A stretch of DNA of 64,000 nt from Bufo bufo. Its lineage: Eukaryota > Chordata > Amphibia > Anura > Bufonidae. The stretch lies in contig NC_053391.1 of assembly GCF_905171765.1 (NCBI RefSeq), positions 656,799,750-656,863,749 on the forward strand, in the 5' to 3' direction. Under the pieces are notes generated by a model that was not told where the DNA came from, ran no database searches, and worked only from the letters and a program-made list of their open reading frames with translations. This document shows, piece by piece, positions 54,650-64,000 of the stretch. The translations under genes and the position numbers were made by a program. Positions within the stretch are counted from its first letter, which is position 1. Each line of letters starts with the position of its first letter.

Positions 54650-55913
54650 GAATCTGTAGAAAAAGTCCCTAGGGATTTTGGGGCTATCTTTTTATTTGGA
54701 TGTTGTCCAAAGTCCATTTTACCTCACAAGTGTTTCGCAAAATTCATTAATATTTATGAGCAATGGAAATAAAAAATTTACCTTTTTCCATTAATAAGTA
54801 ATTGTGGCTCACAATTTTTCATTTTCACAAGGGATAAAAGTAAGAAAAAGCCCCCCCACATATTGCAAAGCAATTTCTCCCAAGTACACCAATGCTACAT
54901 AATTTCTTGTGAAGTAATGCATGGGCACACAGCAGGGGTCTGAAAGGAAGGAGCTCCATTTTGCTTTTGCAGGGCAGATTTAGCTAGAATATTTTTTGGA
55001 CACTATGTCACATTTGCAGAGCCCCTGAGGTACCTGTACAGTGGAAACACCAAAGAAGTGATCCTATTTTAGAAACTATACCCCAAAGAATTGATCTAGG
55101 GATGTAGTGGTGGCTTTGACTCCACAGTTGTTTGATAGAATTTATTAATACTGGGCCGTGAAAATGAAACATTACATTTTTTTCCCAGTAATACGGTGTG
55201 TTAGCCCCCAAAATGTAATTTTCACAGGAGGTAATATGAAGAAAAAGTATACTCCCTAGTATGGAAATACCTCATATGTGGTTTGGGGAAATAGGAGGGC
55301 TCAGAAGGGGAAGGGTGATTTTTGCTTTTTTAGGGCAGATTTGGGTAGAATGGTTTGTGGGCAACATGTCACATTTGAGTGATGATTGCACAGCCTGTGC
55401 TAACAATTGCAGAGGATCTGGAGTTCCAGGACCCCTTTAAAAGTGACCCTAAGGCTGCATTTACTTGACCATATGTAGTTTGTGGTCCGCCAAAAATATA
55501 GATGACGTCTGTGTGACATTCGTGATGCATAATTTTTTTTGAAGACTCATTGTGACAATGCCTATTCTTGTCTGCAAAATAGAAAAGAATAGGGCATGTT
55601 CTATCTTTTTGTGGTGCTGCGGAACGGACATACAGATGCAGACAACACATGCTGTGCTGTCTGCATTTTTTGCAGTCCATTGAAAAGAATGTGTCCGTTT
55701 TAGATCTAGAAAAAAATATGGTTGTGTGAATAAAGCCTAATTTGGAAACTACACCCTTCAAGACATTTATCAAGGGGTGTACTGCACATTTTGACCCACT
55801 GGAGTTTTGTAGAAAACGTTCCATAAATTGTTTGATGTTTATTTTTTTTATGGATTTTTCTATAATACTTTTGAAAAACCAGTATCCATCTCCTTGAGAT
55901 ATTGAATATATAT
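54650..55913. repeat. Tandem ~370-bp repeat, split by a MITE
   Basis: GGGCAGATTTAGCTAGAAT (54963) and GGGCAGATTTGGGTAGAAT (55333) mark two copies. Words such as TTAGAAACTATACCCCAAAG (55066) and TTGGAAACTACACCCTTCAAG-type (55742) show a third partial copy after the MITE at 55452-55738. The Gmr1-type element begins at the end of the third copy. Confidence 0.7.
55452..55738. mobile_element. Palindromic MITE, diverged copy
   Basis: Ends AGGCTGCATTTACTTGACC and GGTTGTGTGAATAAAGCCT. Interior ATTGTGACAATGCCTATTC and GCTGTGCTGTCTGCATTTTT match 18664-18959 at lower identity. It interrupts the ~370-bp tandem repeat. Confidence 0.7.
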
Positions 55914-56378
55914 TGTGATACCAATGCTGGATTGGTAGTGGAAGGGAGGTATATTTCCCCAAGATTCCTCTCCTATGTAAGTAGCAGGTGAAAGACTCTC
56001 ACCTGTGAGGTAATTAATGAAGCAGCACTGAGGGTGGGGATATAACAGAGCCAGGAGGTCAGTCTCTCTCTCTCTGCCTGGGGACACAGAAAGCCTGTCT
56101 GTATGAGTGAGCCCACAGTGAGTACTAGGTTGCTGAAGCCTGGTTTTGTGAGCTGGCTGGGAGAAGCCCTCCAGCGGATAGATAGGAACCTTTAATGTTT
56201 AGTAAGTGCCGGACAGGCAAGACTTTTCTTTTTGTTTTATTTTATTTATGCAACCTGCTCAATAAACCTGGCTCCAGGCCAGCTGAAAACTTATACCTTG
56301 ATGGCTGGTTGGAATTGTGTGAAACAGACAAGTGTCCTTTGACCCCAGCAAAGGCGATCCCGAGCTTATCCCCCCACA
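55914..56378 (+). repeat. Gmr1-type 5' LTR
   Basis: Begins TGTGATACCAATGCTGGATT and ends CCGAGCTTATCCCCCCACA. GGGGATATAACAGAG at 56036 is a possible promoter box and AATAAACC near 56263 a polyadenylation signal. A CT run (56060-56076) is also present in the 3' copy. Confidence 0.9.
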
Positions 56379-56417
56379 AGTGGTGGAGGATGCGGGCAAC
56401 ACGTTTAAAGTCTGAAA

Positions 56418-57467
56418 ATGGATGACGTGGTAAAGGCCCTGATACAGTCTGCAGCAGCCCAGCAGGAGGCAACCAGAGAACAACAGCGTACAAATGCAGC
56501 CCAGCAAGAAGCAAACCGCTTACTGTCTGCACAGCTAACCACCTGATAGAGGCCGCAAATAAAGACCGCCAAATCTTGCAGGAAGTGGTGCAGCGTGTGG
56601 CAAGTCTTCCAGTGGTACAGCCAGGAAAAGAGCAGACAACTTTCCATGTGGGTAATTTTTTGCAAAAGATGACAGCAGAGGATGATGTGGAAGCTTACCT
56701 GGCTACATTTGAGAGGACAGCAGTGCGGGAAGCGTGGCTAAAGCCATGGTGGGCAGGACTGCTAGCCCCGTTTCTTGCAGGTGAAGCGCAAAAAGCTTAT
56801 TTTGACCTGGAACCTGAGGCTGCCCAGGACTATGATAAACTTAAATCGGAGATCCTGGCTCGGCTAGGTGTTACCAGTACATCAGTGGACATATAAAATG
56901 GATAAACCTCCACGCTCGCAGATGTTCGATCTCATCCATTTGGCCCGAAAATGGCTACAACCCGAGATGCTATCAGCACCTGACGCGTGCAGCGGGTGGT
57001 CCTCGACAAGTTCCTAGGTCGCTACCCCCAGCCCTAAGGAAGTGGGTGAGCCACGGGGACCCTAATACAGCAGACCAGCTTATTGACCTGGTGGAGCGAT
57101 ACTCTGCGGCTGAGGATCTTCTAAATAACTCTCAGCTCTCAACCCCACGAGTCCAAGGGTTCCGGGTAAGACTGTTCCAGGGTTTAAGGGAACTGGGAGA
57201 AATGTAAAGACTTTAAGTGAAGAAGATAATGAGACTGTGGGCTCAGGAAAGCCCAAAGGGTATAATGTTGGACTAAACAAAGGTCCCATAAGATGTTTTC
57301 GGTGTAATGGGTTGGGACACATTGCAGTGAACTGTCCTATGACTACTGAACCTATGCAATGTGATGTTGCCTTTATGAAAAAACGCATGTCTATGTTTGC
57401 GCAAGTGTGTTTGCTGCGGCAGGTTCAGACAGTGCGAAAAAACATTTGTGTGAATAAAAGTGGATAA
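56418..57467 (+). pseudogene. Gmr1-type gag with CCHC knuckle
   Basis: Gag would form the particle shell. ATG at 56418 ([19 protein letters not shown]), Gln/Ala-rich N-terminus, stop at about 56545 after SAQLTT. The text continues in another frame: VVQRVASLP, then capsid region [16 protein letters not shown] and [18 protein letters not shown] (56576-56896). Established knowledge: gag of the Gmr1 group is the source of the vertebrate SCAN domain; the segment [16 protein letters not shown] fits that region. Near 57290-57340 is the knuckle CFRCNGLGHIAVNCP (C-x2-C-x4-H-x4-C). Confidence 0.85.
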
Positions 57468-57870
57468 TAAGAGTGTGACTGCGCTGCTAGACTCAGGGAG
57501 TGTAGTAACTCTGGTGAAAGCAGGCCTTATAGCCCCCTCTGACAGTCATCAGACACGTTCACTGTGACTTGTGTGCATGGATACATGTGAATACCAGACT
57601 ACTCTTGCTTATATTACCACCCCCTATGGGTCTGTGTGTCATAAAGTTGGAGTAGTCCCAGCACTGCATGAGGTTATTCTTGGGAGAGATTTTCCATATT
57701 TTTGGAAATTATGGGAATCCAAGTTGGAAACAAAAAAAAGTACACCAGATATTGACAGCATCTGATATAGGCCCAGAACTATTAGAGGATTCCCCACTAG
57801 GGGATGTAGTTGAGGTATCGCAGATAGCTCCACCCCTTTTCCATTCTCTGTTATGGCAGGGGACCTAGAT
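57440..57870 (+). pseudogene. Gmr1-type protease
   Basis: An aspartic protease motif ALLDSGSVVTLV is read at about 57480-57520, followed after a frame change by LAYITTPYGSV and VILGRDFPYFWKLW (57571-57765), the flap-side and ILGRDF block typical of retroelement proteases. Short, broken by shifts on both sides. Confidence 0.8.
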
Positions 57871-58101
57871 GAGTCCACATCAGAGACTGAGACTGAAGGG
57901 GTAACACTTCAGGGTATGCCTGACCTAGATTAGGAAAGACGACTTTCAAAGTGAGCAAATGAAGGACCCCACCCTTACACGAGCCAGAGAGAATATAAAA
58001 GTGATAAATGGGAATCCTGTGGAGTCCGGTGCTAGGCTGGCTTTTCCCTACATGGCTCTAGAGAATGAATTGTTGTATCAGATAGACAAAAGGGAGAGGA
58101 G

Positions 58102-59216
58102 GTGGTACAGCAGTTAGTGGTCCCAAAGCCCTACCGGAGAACTGTTCTGGATCTGGCACATGGACACATTATGGGTGGCCATTTGGGGATCCAGAAAACT
58201 ACTGAAAGGATTTTAGAGAGGTTTTTCTGGCCTGGAATGCATGGAGACATTAAAGCATATTGTGAATCCTGCCCTCAGTGTCAGATTACAGCCCCTATGC
58301 CCCATTTCCGTAGCCCTTTGGTGCCCCTGCCGATTATTGAAATACCCTTTGAGCGCATTGGGATGGATTTGGTGGGTCCCCTAATAAAGTCAGCTCGGGG
58401 TCACCAGCATATCTTAGTCATAATGGACTATGCTACCCGTTACCCCGAGGCCATACCTTTGCGCAATACCTCGTCAAAGACCATCGCAAAAGAACTGGTC
58501 CAGGTGTTTAGTCGGGTTGGTATTCCAAAAGAAATACTCACAGACCAAGGGACGCCCTTTATGTCTAATCATGAAGGAACTTTGCAGGCTTTTTAAAGTT
58601 ACCCAGCTACGTACGTCAGTCTATCACCCCCAAACTGACGGATTGGTGGAAAGATTTAATAAAACCCTAAAACAAATGCTGAAAAAGGTGGTAGATAAAG
58701 ATGGCAAAAATTGGGACTTTTTGCTCCCATATCTGCTGTTTGCTATAAGGAGGTACCGCAGTCATCCACAGGGTTTTCACCTTTCGAACTTGTATATGGT
58801 AGACATCCACGTGGTTTATTAGATGTGGCTAAAGAAACGTGGGAAGGACAGTCACACCGTACAAAAGTGTAATAGAGCATGTGTCCCAGATGCAGGACAG
58901 GATTTCATCAGTCATGCCAATTGTTAAGGAACATATGGAACGGGCTCAAGGAGTACAGAAAATGATTTATGATAGAGGGGCCAAGATTCGAACATTTGCG
59001 CCAGGGGATCGAGTACTAGTTCTCGTCCCCACCGTGGAGAGTAAATTCATGGCTAAATGGCAAGGTCCGTTTGAAATAATTGAAAGAATAGGTGAGGTGA
59101 ACTACAAAGTATACCAACAGGTAAAGGAAGCCAGAACAGATTTACCATATAAATCTGTTAAAACCTTGGAAGGACCGGCCAGTCCTGGCAGCAGCACTTG
59201 CTCCACCCATCAATAA
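58102..59216 (+). pseudogene. Gmr1-type integrase, upstream of RT
   Basis: Zinc-binding HGHIMGGHLGIQKT...CESCPQCQ (58155-58290), catalytic Asp in ERIGMDLVGPL (about 58360), second Asp in EILTDQGTPFMSN (about 58545), then a frameshift near 58575-58590 and VYHPQTDGLVERFNKTL with the Glu (about 58620-58665). The C-terminal part 58839-59216 has GDRVLVLVPT and KFMAKWQGPFEIIERIG, the usual SH3-like tail. No chromodomain. At least three shifts. Confidence 0.9.
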
Positions 59217-60600
59217 TGGGGCAGCAATACCTGCTGTCAGAATAGCCGAAACTCTGTCCGATGTCCAAAAGAAGGAAGCTAGACAGTTGGTCGCTCAGAA
59301 CAGAGAATTTTTTTCAGAGAAGCCGGGGAAACATCACTCATAAAACATGACATCATAACTGAACCTGGGTTAAGGTCCATGTAAAACCTTATAGGATTCC
59401 TGAGGCCAGACGAGAAGCAGTCTCAAAAGAAGTAAAAGATATGCTGGAGTTGGGAGTAATTGAGGAGTCTCATAGTGAATGGTCAAGCCCGATTGTGTTA
59501 ATTCCAAAGCCTGATGGTACCAAAGGTTCTGTAATGATTTTAGGAGGTTAAATACTGTGTCCAAATTCGATGCATACCCTATGCCACGAGTGGACGAACT
59601 TATAGACCGACTTGGTACAGCCGTTACATTACGACCTTAGACCTGACAAAGGGTTATTGGCAAATACCCCTGACGGACGCTGCCAAAGAGAAGACAGCAT
59701 TTTCCACACCTGACGGCCTATTCCAATATGTAACTATGCCTTTTGGACTACATGGGGCTCCTGCAACATTTCAGCGGCTAATGGACAGAGTGTTGAGACC
59801 ACATAGACAGTACGCGTCTGCTTATCTTGATGATATAGTGATACACAGTGCAGACTGGGAAACACACCTACTCAAAGTACAGGCAATGATTGATGATTGA
59901 GGAGAGCAGGGTTGACTGCAAACCCCAAGAAATGTAGCATTGGCCTAGAAGAAGCCAAGTACTTGGGTTACATTATTGGTAGAGGGGTAGTCAAGCCCCA
60001 AGTTGACAAGATTGAAGCTATACAGAACTGGCCCCGGCCTGTAAATAAAAAACAAGTGAAGGCATTTTGGGGATTACTGGCTATTATAGGCGGTTCATAC
60101 CCAATTTTGCAGCTATAGCAGTTCCTTTAAAGATCTCACCAAGGGAAATGGGTCGGTGATGGTAAAATGGATTTATGAGGCAGAAGAAGCTTTTCAGACT
60201 CTAAAACAGGCTCTTTGTTCCCAACCAGCATTGATGACCCCTGACTTTAGAAATGAATTTGTGGTACAGACAGATGCTTCCAGCTCAGGAATAGGGGCAG
60301 TGTTGTCACAGACTGTTAATGGAGAGGAGCATCCCGTGCTTTACTTGAGTCGCAAATTAAAAAGCATGAGAAGAACTATGCAGTTGTAGAGAAAGAGTGT
60401 TTGGCCATCAAGTGGGCCTTAGAATCACTCAAATACTGCTGGGTCGGAAGTTTCGCCTGGTCACTGATCATGCCCCTCTGAAGTGGATGAACCTGAACAG
60501 AGAGAAAAATAGCAGAGTGACAAGATGGTTTTTGGCCCTGCAGGCTTACAGTTGAGCACAGGCCAGGAAAGTGGCAAGGAAATGCGGATGTGTTGTCACG
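59217..60600 (+). pseudogene. Gmr1-type reverse transcriptase and RNase H
   Basis: Downstream of integrase: LELGVIEESHSEWSSPIVLI (about 59440-59500), LDLTKGYWQIPLTDAAKEK (about 59638-59692), MPFGLHGAPATFQR, YLDDIVIHS (catalytic, about 59822), AKYLGYIIGRGVV (59950 region). RNase H: VVQTDASSSGIGAVLSQ (about 60262-60312), LYLSRKL and VEKECLAIKWALE. Frame changes near 59550, 59890, 60130 and 60390 inactivate it. Confidence 0.9.
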
Positions 60601-60629
60601 TGTGTATTGTCTGCTGAGGGGGGGGGATA

Positions 60630-61090
60630 TGTGATACCAATGCTGGATTGGTGTGGAAGATGTATATTTCCCCAAGATTCCTCTCCTATGTAAGTAGCAG
60701 GTGAAAGACTCTCACCTGTGAGGTAATTAATGAAGCAGCACTGAGGGTGGGGATATAACAGAGCCAGGAGGTCAGTCTCTCTCTCTCTGGCTGGGGACAC
60801 AGAAAGCATGTCTGTGTGAGTGAGCAAACTGTGAGTCCTAGGTTGCTGAAGCCTGGTTTTGTGAGCTGGCTGGGAGAAGCCCTCCAGCGGATAGATAGGA
60901 ACCTTTAATGTTTAGTGCCGGACAGGCAAGACTTTTCTTTTTTTTGTTTTATTTTATTTATGCAACCTGCTCAATAAACCTGGCTCCAGGCCAGCTGAAA
61001 ACTTATACCTTGGTGGCTGGTCGGAATTGTGTGAAACAGACAAGTGTCCTTTGACCCCAGCAAAGGCGATCCCGAGCTTATCCCCCCACA
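60630..61090 (+). repeat. Gmr1-type 3' LTR
   Basis: 461 bp. Differs from the 5' LTR by a few substitutions and small indels (for example TTTAGTGCCGG against TTTAGTAAGTGCCGG, and a TTTTTTTG insertion near 60940). Followed by ATATATATAT. Confidence 0.9.
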
Positions 61091-61408
61091 ATATATATAT
61101 ATTGGACGCAGCAGAATATAAGACATACGATACCTAACATGACACAACAAAACATTAAGGGTAGGTTAGTGGAGGGGTTTATGCTTGCTTCCCTGATAGT
61201 ACTCACTACTCAAATAAATTCAAAATACCCCCAAGGCTGTGATGAGGACAGTCCAATAGCCCTAAAAAATTAGTCAGTACCCCTTAGGGTACATGAAAAC
61301 ATGTGGGTCTAGGTTAAAGGAGGGGTTCATGTCTGATATCCTGGTGATCATCAAGGGGAGTTGTTAATTTCAGCTACCCTGGTGGCCTAGAGTTTTGGAA
61401 TAATCAAA

Positions 61409-61710
61409 GGAGTTCTCCGGGCTGCAAATATTGATGACATGTCCTCTGGATAGTATCAGACCGGTGGTGGTCCGACCACGTTCAGCTGTTACAAGCTGCA
61501 GGCAGACAGCTCCGTACACTGTGTAGTGGCTGTGCTGGGGTTACTGTATGGAGTCTTGTGCTTGCTTTACGTACTGTTAATTTCTGGGGTTGCATCAGCA
61601 CGAAACAGCTGATCAGCGGGGGCACCTGGTTTCAGATTCCCACCGATTTGATGTTGATGACCTAGCCTGACGATAGGTCATCAATATCTGTTGCCCTGAG
61701 AAACCCCTCT
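61409..61710. mobile_element. Palindromic MITE, decayed
   Basis: Left part AAAGGAGTTCTCCGGG with ATATTGATGACATGTCCTC; right part ATAGGTCATCAATATCTG with GAGAAACCCCTCT. Similar in design to 53671-54053. Termini and target not clean. Confidence 0.55.
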
Positions 61711-61979
61711 AATGACTGTTTCCTGAGTAATGGAGAGGATAATGCACAACTAATCTGATTATCTAGTCAAAGCCTGATTTCCTTGCAATATAGGGTAGTG
61801 GAAGGGCTAAAATCTGCTTCCCCGATGGTCTAGGCCTAGGACAGCCTTTCTTACCTTCCAAACCAAGTACAATTTGCTCAAAGAAATAACTTAACAATAC
61901 TCCATGCCTATGATCATAGCATATATGTGAGCATCCCTAGAGACATGACATGTACCCATTGGAAGCATAGGGTCTAGGG

Positions 61980-62243
61980 CAGGGGTGCACAACCTAAGGC
62001 CCGGGGGCCAAATGCGGCCCTCAATATCATTCTGTGCGGCCCCCCACCATCTGGTGACAGACATGTCTATGTCTTGTGGCTGCTCACATACATTGTTCAT
62101 GTATTCTCCCCAGACATTTGTAGTATATATTATATGTACAATACGCCATAAGTCGGTTCTAACCCTTTAACTTTTATTTTAGGCCCTTGGGATTCTTTCA
62201 GTCTGACAATGTGGCCCCAACCAGAAAAGGTTGTGCACCCCTG
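61980..62243. mobile_element. hAT MITE, 264 bp (CAGGGGTGCACAACCT)
   Basis: Ends CAGGGGTGCACAACCT and AGGTTGTGCACCCCTG type (last bases AAAGGTTGTGCACCCCTG), exact inverted repeats over 15 bp. Duplications GTCTAGGG at 61972-61979 and 62244-62251, identical. Words GCCAAATGCGGCCC and ATGTGGCCCC are typical of Charlie-like hAT MITEs. Confidence 0.93.
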
Positions 62244-62282
62244 GTCTAGGGTAATGGAGAATGCCTCCCTGGTGGTCTAGGG

Positions 62283-62439
62283 CTGTGATGTCTAACCTCC
62301 GGCACTCCAGCTGTTGTAAAACTACGACTCCCAAGATGTACACTTGCTTGGCTGTTCTCAGAACTCCATAGAAATTGATAGAGCATGCTGGGAGTCGTAG
62401 TTTCACCACAGCTGGAGTGCCGATGGTTAGGCATCACAG
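62283..62439. mobile_element. hAT MITE, 157 bp (CTGTGATGTCTAACC)
   Basis: Ends CTGTGATGTCTAACCTCCGG and GGTTAGGCATCACAG, with GCACTCCAGCTGTTGTAAAA mirrored by CACAGCTGGAGTGCC. Identical duplications GTCTAGGG at 62275-62282 and 62440-62447. Related through its core to 23581-23727. Confidence 0.92.
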
Positions 62440-62447
62440 GTCTAGGG

Positions 62448-63214
62448 TGATGCCTAGTGGTCCTCTGCTGGGTGATGTAGGCATTGTTTCCTGCCTTCAT
62501 GTTGCTCACTGTGATGGAAGGATAGATATTAAAATGGGTCCTACAATGGGTTAAAAATCCTCGGACTGAATTCGGAATCATGACCATAATATTTCATTAC
62601 AAGCTTGATGAGGCTTCTCCGCTCATGCATGGCAACAATGTATTGCAAACATTTAGTGCCCCGTTCACAGACATGACCAGAAAATGAAAACTTTCTCGAT
62701 GGATAATGGCTTTGTGGTACGGCAGATGCACAACTCCCCCTCCAATTTATAACCGTCTCGTAGATGAAAACAAATGAACAATACAGTTCAAAGAAAGGGC
62801 TCTTCAAAACCCGAGGAGTAACAGAGAAGAGAGCTGGATCAATAGATGGTAAATTGTCATCCATCATCTGCAACTCAGCTCATGGACGACTTCTAGGATA
62901 ATAAAGGGGAAAAAGCAGGGGAATAATATGCAATGATTCTTTTTGACGGCCATGTAGTCTGCCTGATGTACGTGTATCTGAAAGCTAGGCACCTTACTAT
63001 ATATTAAGTTTCCATTTTTTAGACACACCTCTATAATGGCAATTACGGGTAAGCAGCCAGTGTCAATCTGAACAGCCTGTTACTAAATATACTATATGGA
63101 TAAAAGTATTGGGACTGCTACATATTTCATCTACAGGAGCATTTAGGAGATTCCATTCTAAACCCATAGAGAATAATATGGAGTTGGTCCCCACTTTATA
63201 ATAATAATTATAAT
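62448..63214. other. Mostly single-copy-looking sequence
   Basis: 62470-63060 shows no repeat structure and no match to other parts of the window. The longest frame (62541-62873, minus, 110 codons) has no recognisable motif. 63085-63180 contains TAAAAGTATTGGGACTGC and similar words used in Tc1/mariner ends, possibly a short relic. Confidence 0.4.
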
Positions 63215-63773
63215 AGTAGTAACATAGTATATAAGGCCGAAAAAAGACATTTGTCCATCCAGTTCTGCCTGTTATCCTGCAAGTTGATCCAGAGGAAGGC
63301 AAAAAAAAACTGTGAGGTAGAAGCCAATTTTCTCCACTTTAGGGGAATAAAAAATTCCTTCCCGACTCCAATCAGGCATCAGAATAACTCCCTGGATCAA
63401 CGACCCCTCTCTAGTAGCTATAGCCTGTAATATTATTACGCTCCAGAAATACATCCAGGCCCCTCTTGAATTCCTTTATTGTACTCACCATCACCACCTC
63501 CTCAGGCAGAGAGCTCCATAGTGTCACTGCTCTTACCGTAAAGAATCCTCTTCTATGTTTGTGTACAAACCTTCTTTCCTCCAGACGCAGAGGATGTCCC
63601 CTCGTCACAGTCACAGTCCTGGGGATAAATAGATGATGGGAGAGATCTCTGTACTGACCCCTGATATATTTATACATAGTAATTAGATCTCCCCAGTCGT
63701 CTTTTTTTTAAGTGAATAACTCTAATTTTGATAATCTTTCAGGGTACTGTAGTCCACCAATTCCAGTTATTAC
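63215..63773 (-). mobile_element. CR1-like LINE 3' fragment (third copy)
   Basis: The same 3' end as 1605-2160 at high identity: tail GTAACATAGTATATAAGGCC, then the C-terminal ORF2 codons RGHPLRLEERRFVHKHRRG and FTVRAVTLWSSLPEEVV (63411-63677, an 88-codon open piece). Cut at about 63773, where another repeat starts. Confidence 0.9.
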
Positions 63774-64000
63774 ATCTTTATTCCGCAGCGCTTTACAGTT
63801 CAGGGGTTCATGTACAAATACTCATAAATAAAATAGAGGAATGAGGGGGGTGCGCGTAGGAGCTTACAATCTATGAGGAGGTAGGCGTGACACAAAAGGT
63901 AAAAGTGCTTGCAGCCATCTTGGGAAAATAGGGGAGCTGCATGAGCCAGTCACCAGCCGCTATCTGTACTGCTGGAGTTTTGATGCAAATGGAAGTAGTG
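63774..64000. repeat. Interspersed repeat start (CCGCAGCGCTTTACAG)
   Basis: TTATTCCGCAGCGCTTTACA and GGAGCTTACAATCTA are widespread frog repeat words, I believe from a SINE-like or MITE family. The copy replaces the LINE at 63773. The rest of the window to its end shows no gene. Confidence 0.5.

Larger units (their letters stand above)
55914..61090 (+). mobile_element. Gmr1-type Ty3/gypsy element, 5.2 kb
   Basis: LTRs 55914-56378 (465 bp) and 60630-61090 (461 bp), each TGTGATACCAATGCTGG to TTATCCCCCCACA. Flanks are A/T repeats giving ATAT on both sides. A G-rich polypurine tract lies at 60614-60627. Coding order is gag (with CCHC), protease, integrase, reverse transcriptase, RNase H: integrase comes before reverse transcriptase. 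That order, with Ty3-like enzymes, defines the Gmr1 group of deuterostome elements. All frames are broken. Confidence 0.93.
61140..62470. repeat. Degenerate minisatellite with GTCTAGG words
   Basis: Loose repeats on GTCTAGGGTAATGGAGAATG and CCTCCCTGGTG: related text near 61150-61200, 61305-61345, 61790-61830, 61965-61980, 62244-62282 and 62440-62460. Host for two hAT MITEs and a TTAA-style MITE. No coding capacity. Confidence 0.55.

Noticed and set aside
62541..62873. 110-codon minus-strand frame
   Set aside because: No motif, no codon pattern and no neighbouring exon; frames of this length occur by chance in 64 kb.

Overview
This window is non-coding vertebrate DNA packed with transposable elements. 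It almost certainly comes from a frog or toad genome: the CR1-like LINEs, BED-finger hAT transposons, Tc1 remnants, TTAA-flanked palindromic MITEs, GATA-type microsatellite and Gmr1-type and chromovirus LTR elements together fit an anuran. The species is not determinable by eye. I found no convincing host protein-coding gene, functional RNA gene or CRISPR. Every long reading frame that resembles a known protein belongs to a mobile element, and nearly all of those frames are broken.

Layout. 1-6.4 kb: minisatellite, then a minus-strand CR1-like LINE split by three younger palindromic or hAT insertions. 7.0-21.9 kb: one minus-strand Tc1 transposon blown into six collinear pieces by five later insertions: a small element, a 1.3 kb solo LTR, an LTR-like element that itself holds a 4.5 kb BED-hAT, a 5.7 kb hAT carrying a 52-bp minisatellite, and a 663-bp solo LTR. 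22-36 kb: small hAT MITEs, a head-to-head tRNA-SINE palindrome, palindromic MITEs, a second Tc1-like remnant, a CR1/L2 LINE with a 408-codon open reverse transcriptase frame, a G/C-rich giant palindrome, and a 600-bp TATC microsatellite.

36.7-52.7 kb: a second-family LINE (SGNH esterase, endonuclease, reverse transcriptase) split by a 7.06 kb hAT (8-bp duplication GTACATAC) and by a 5.4 kb chromodomain Ty3/gypsy element (5-bp duplication AAAAC). The hAT contains a solo LTR, a hAT MITE, a palindromic MITE and, joined to the end of its transposase frame, about 610 bp of antisense 18S rRNA sequence. 53-64 kb: a tandem ~370-bp repeat split by a complete but decayed Gmr1-type LTR element with integrase upstream of reverse transcriptase, a degenerate minisatellite holding two hAT MITEs that used the same 8-bp target word, and a third LINE fragment.

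The elements do not work together as a pathway; their relationship is stratigraphic. Target-site duplications read by eye give a relative age order: LINE and Tc1 hosts are oldest, full hATs and LTR elements inserted into them, and small MITEs and solo LTRs are mostly youngest. Boundaries with exact duplications are reliable to the base; other boundaries are approximate.
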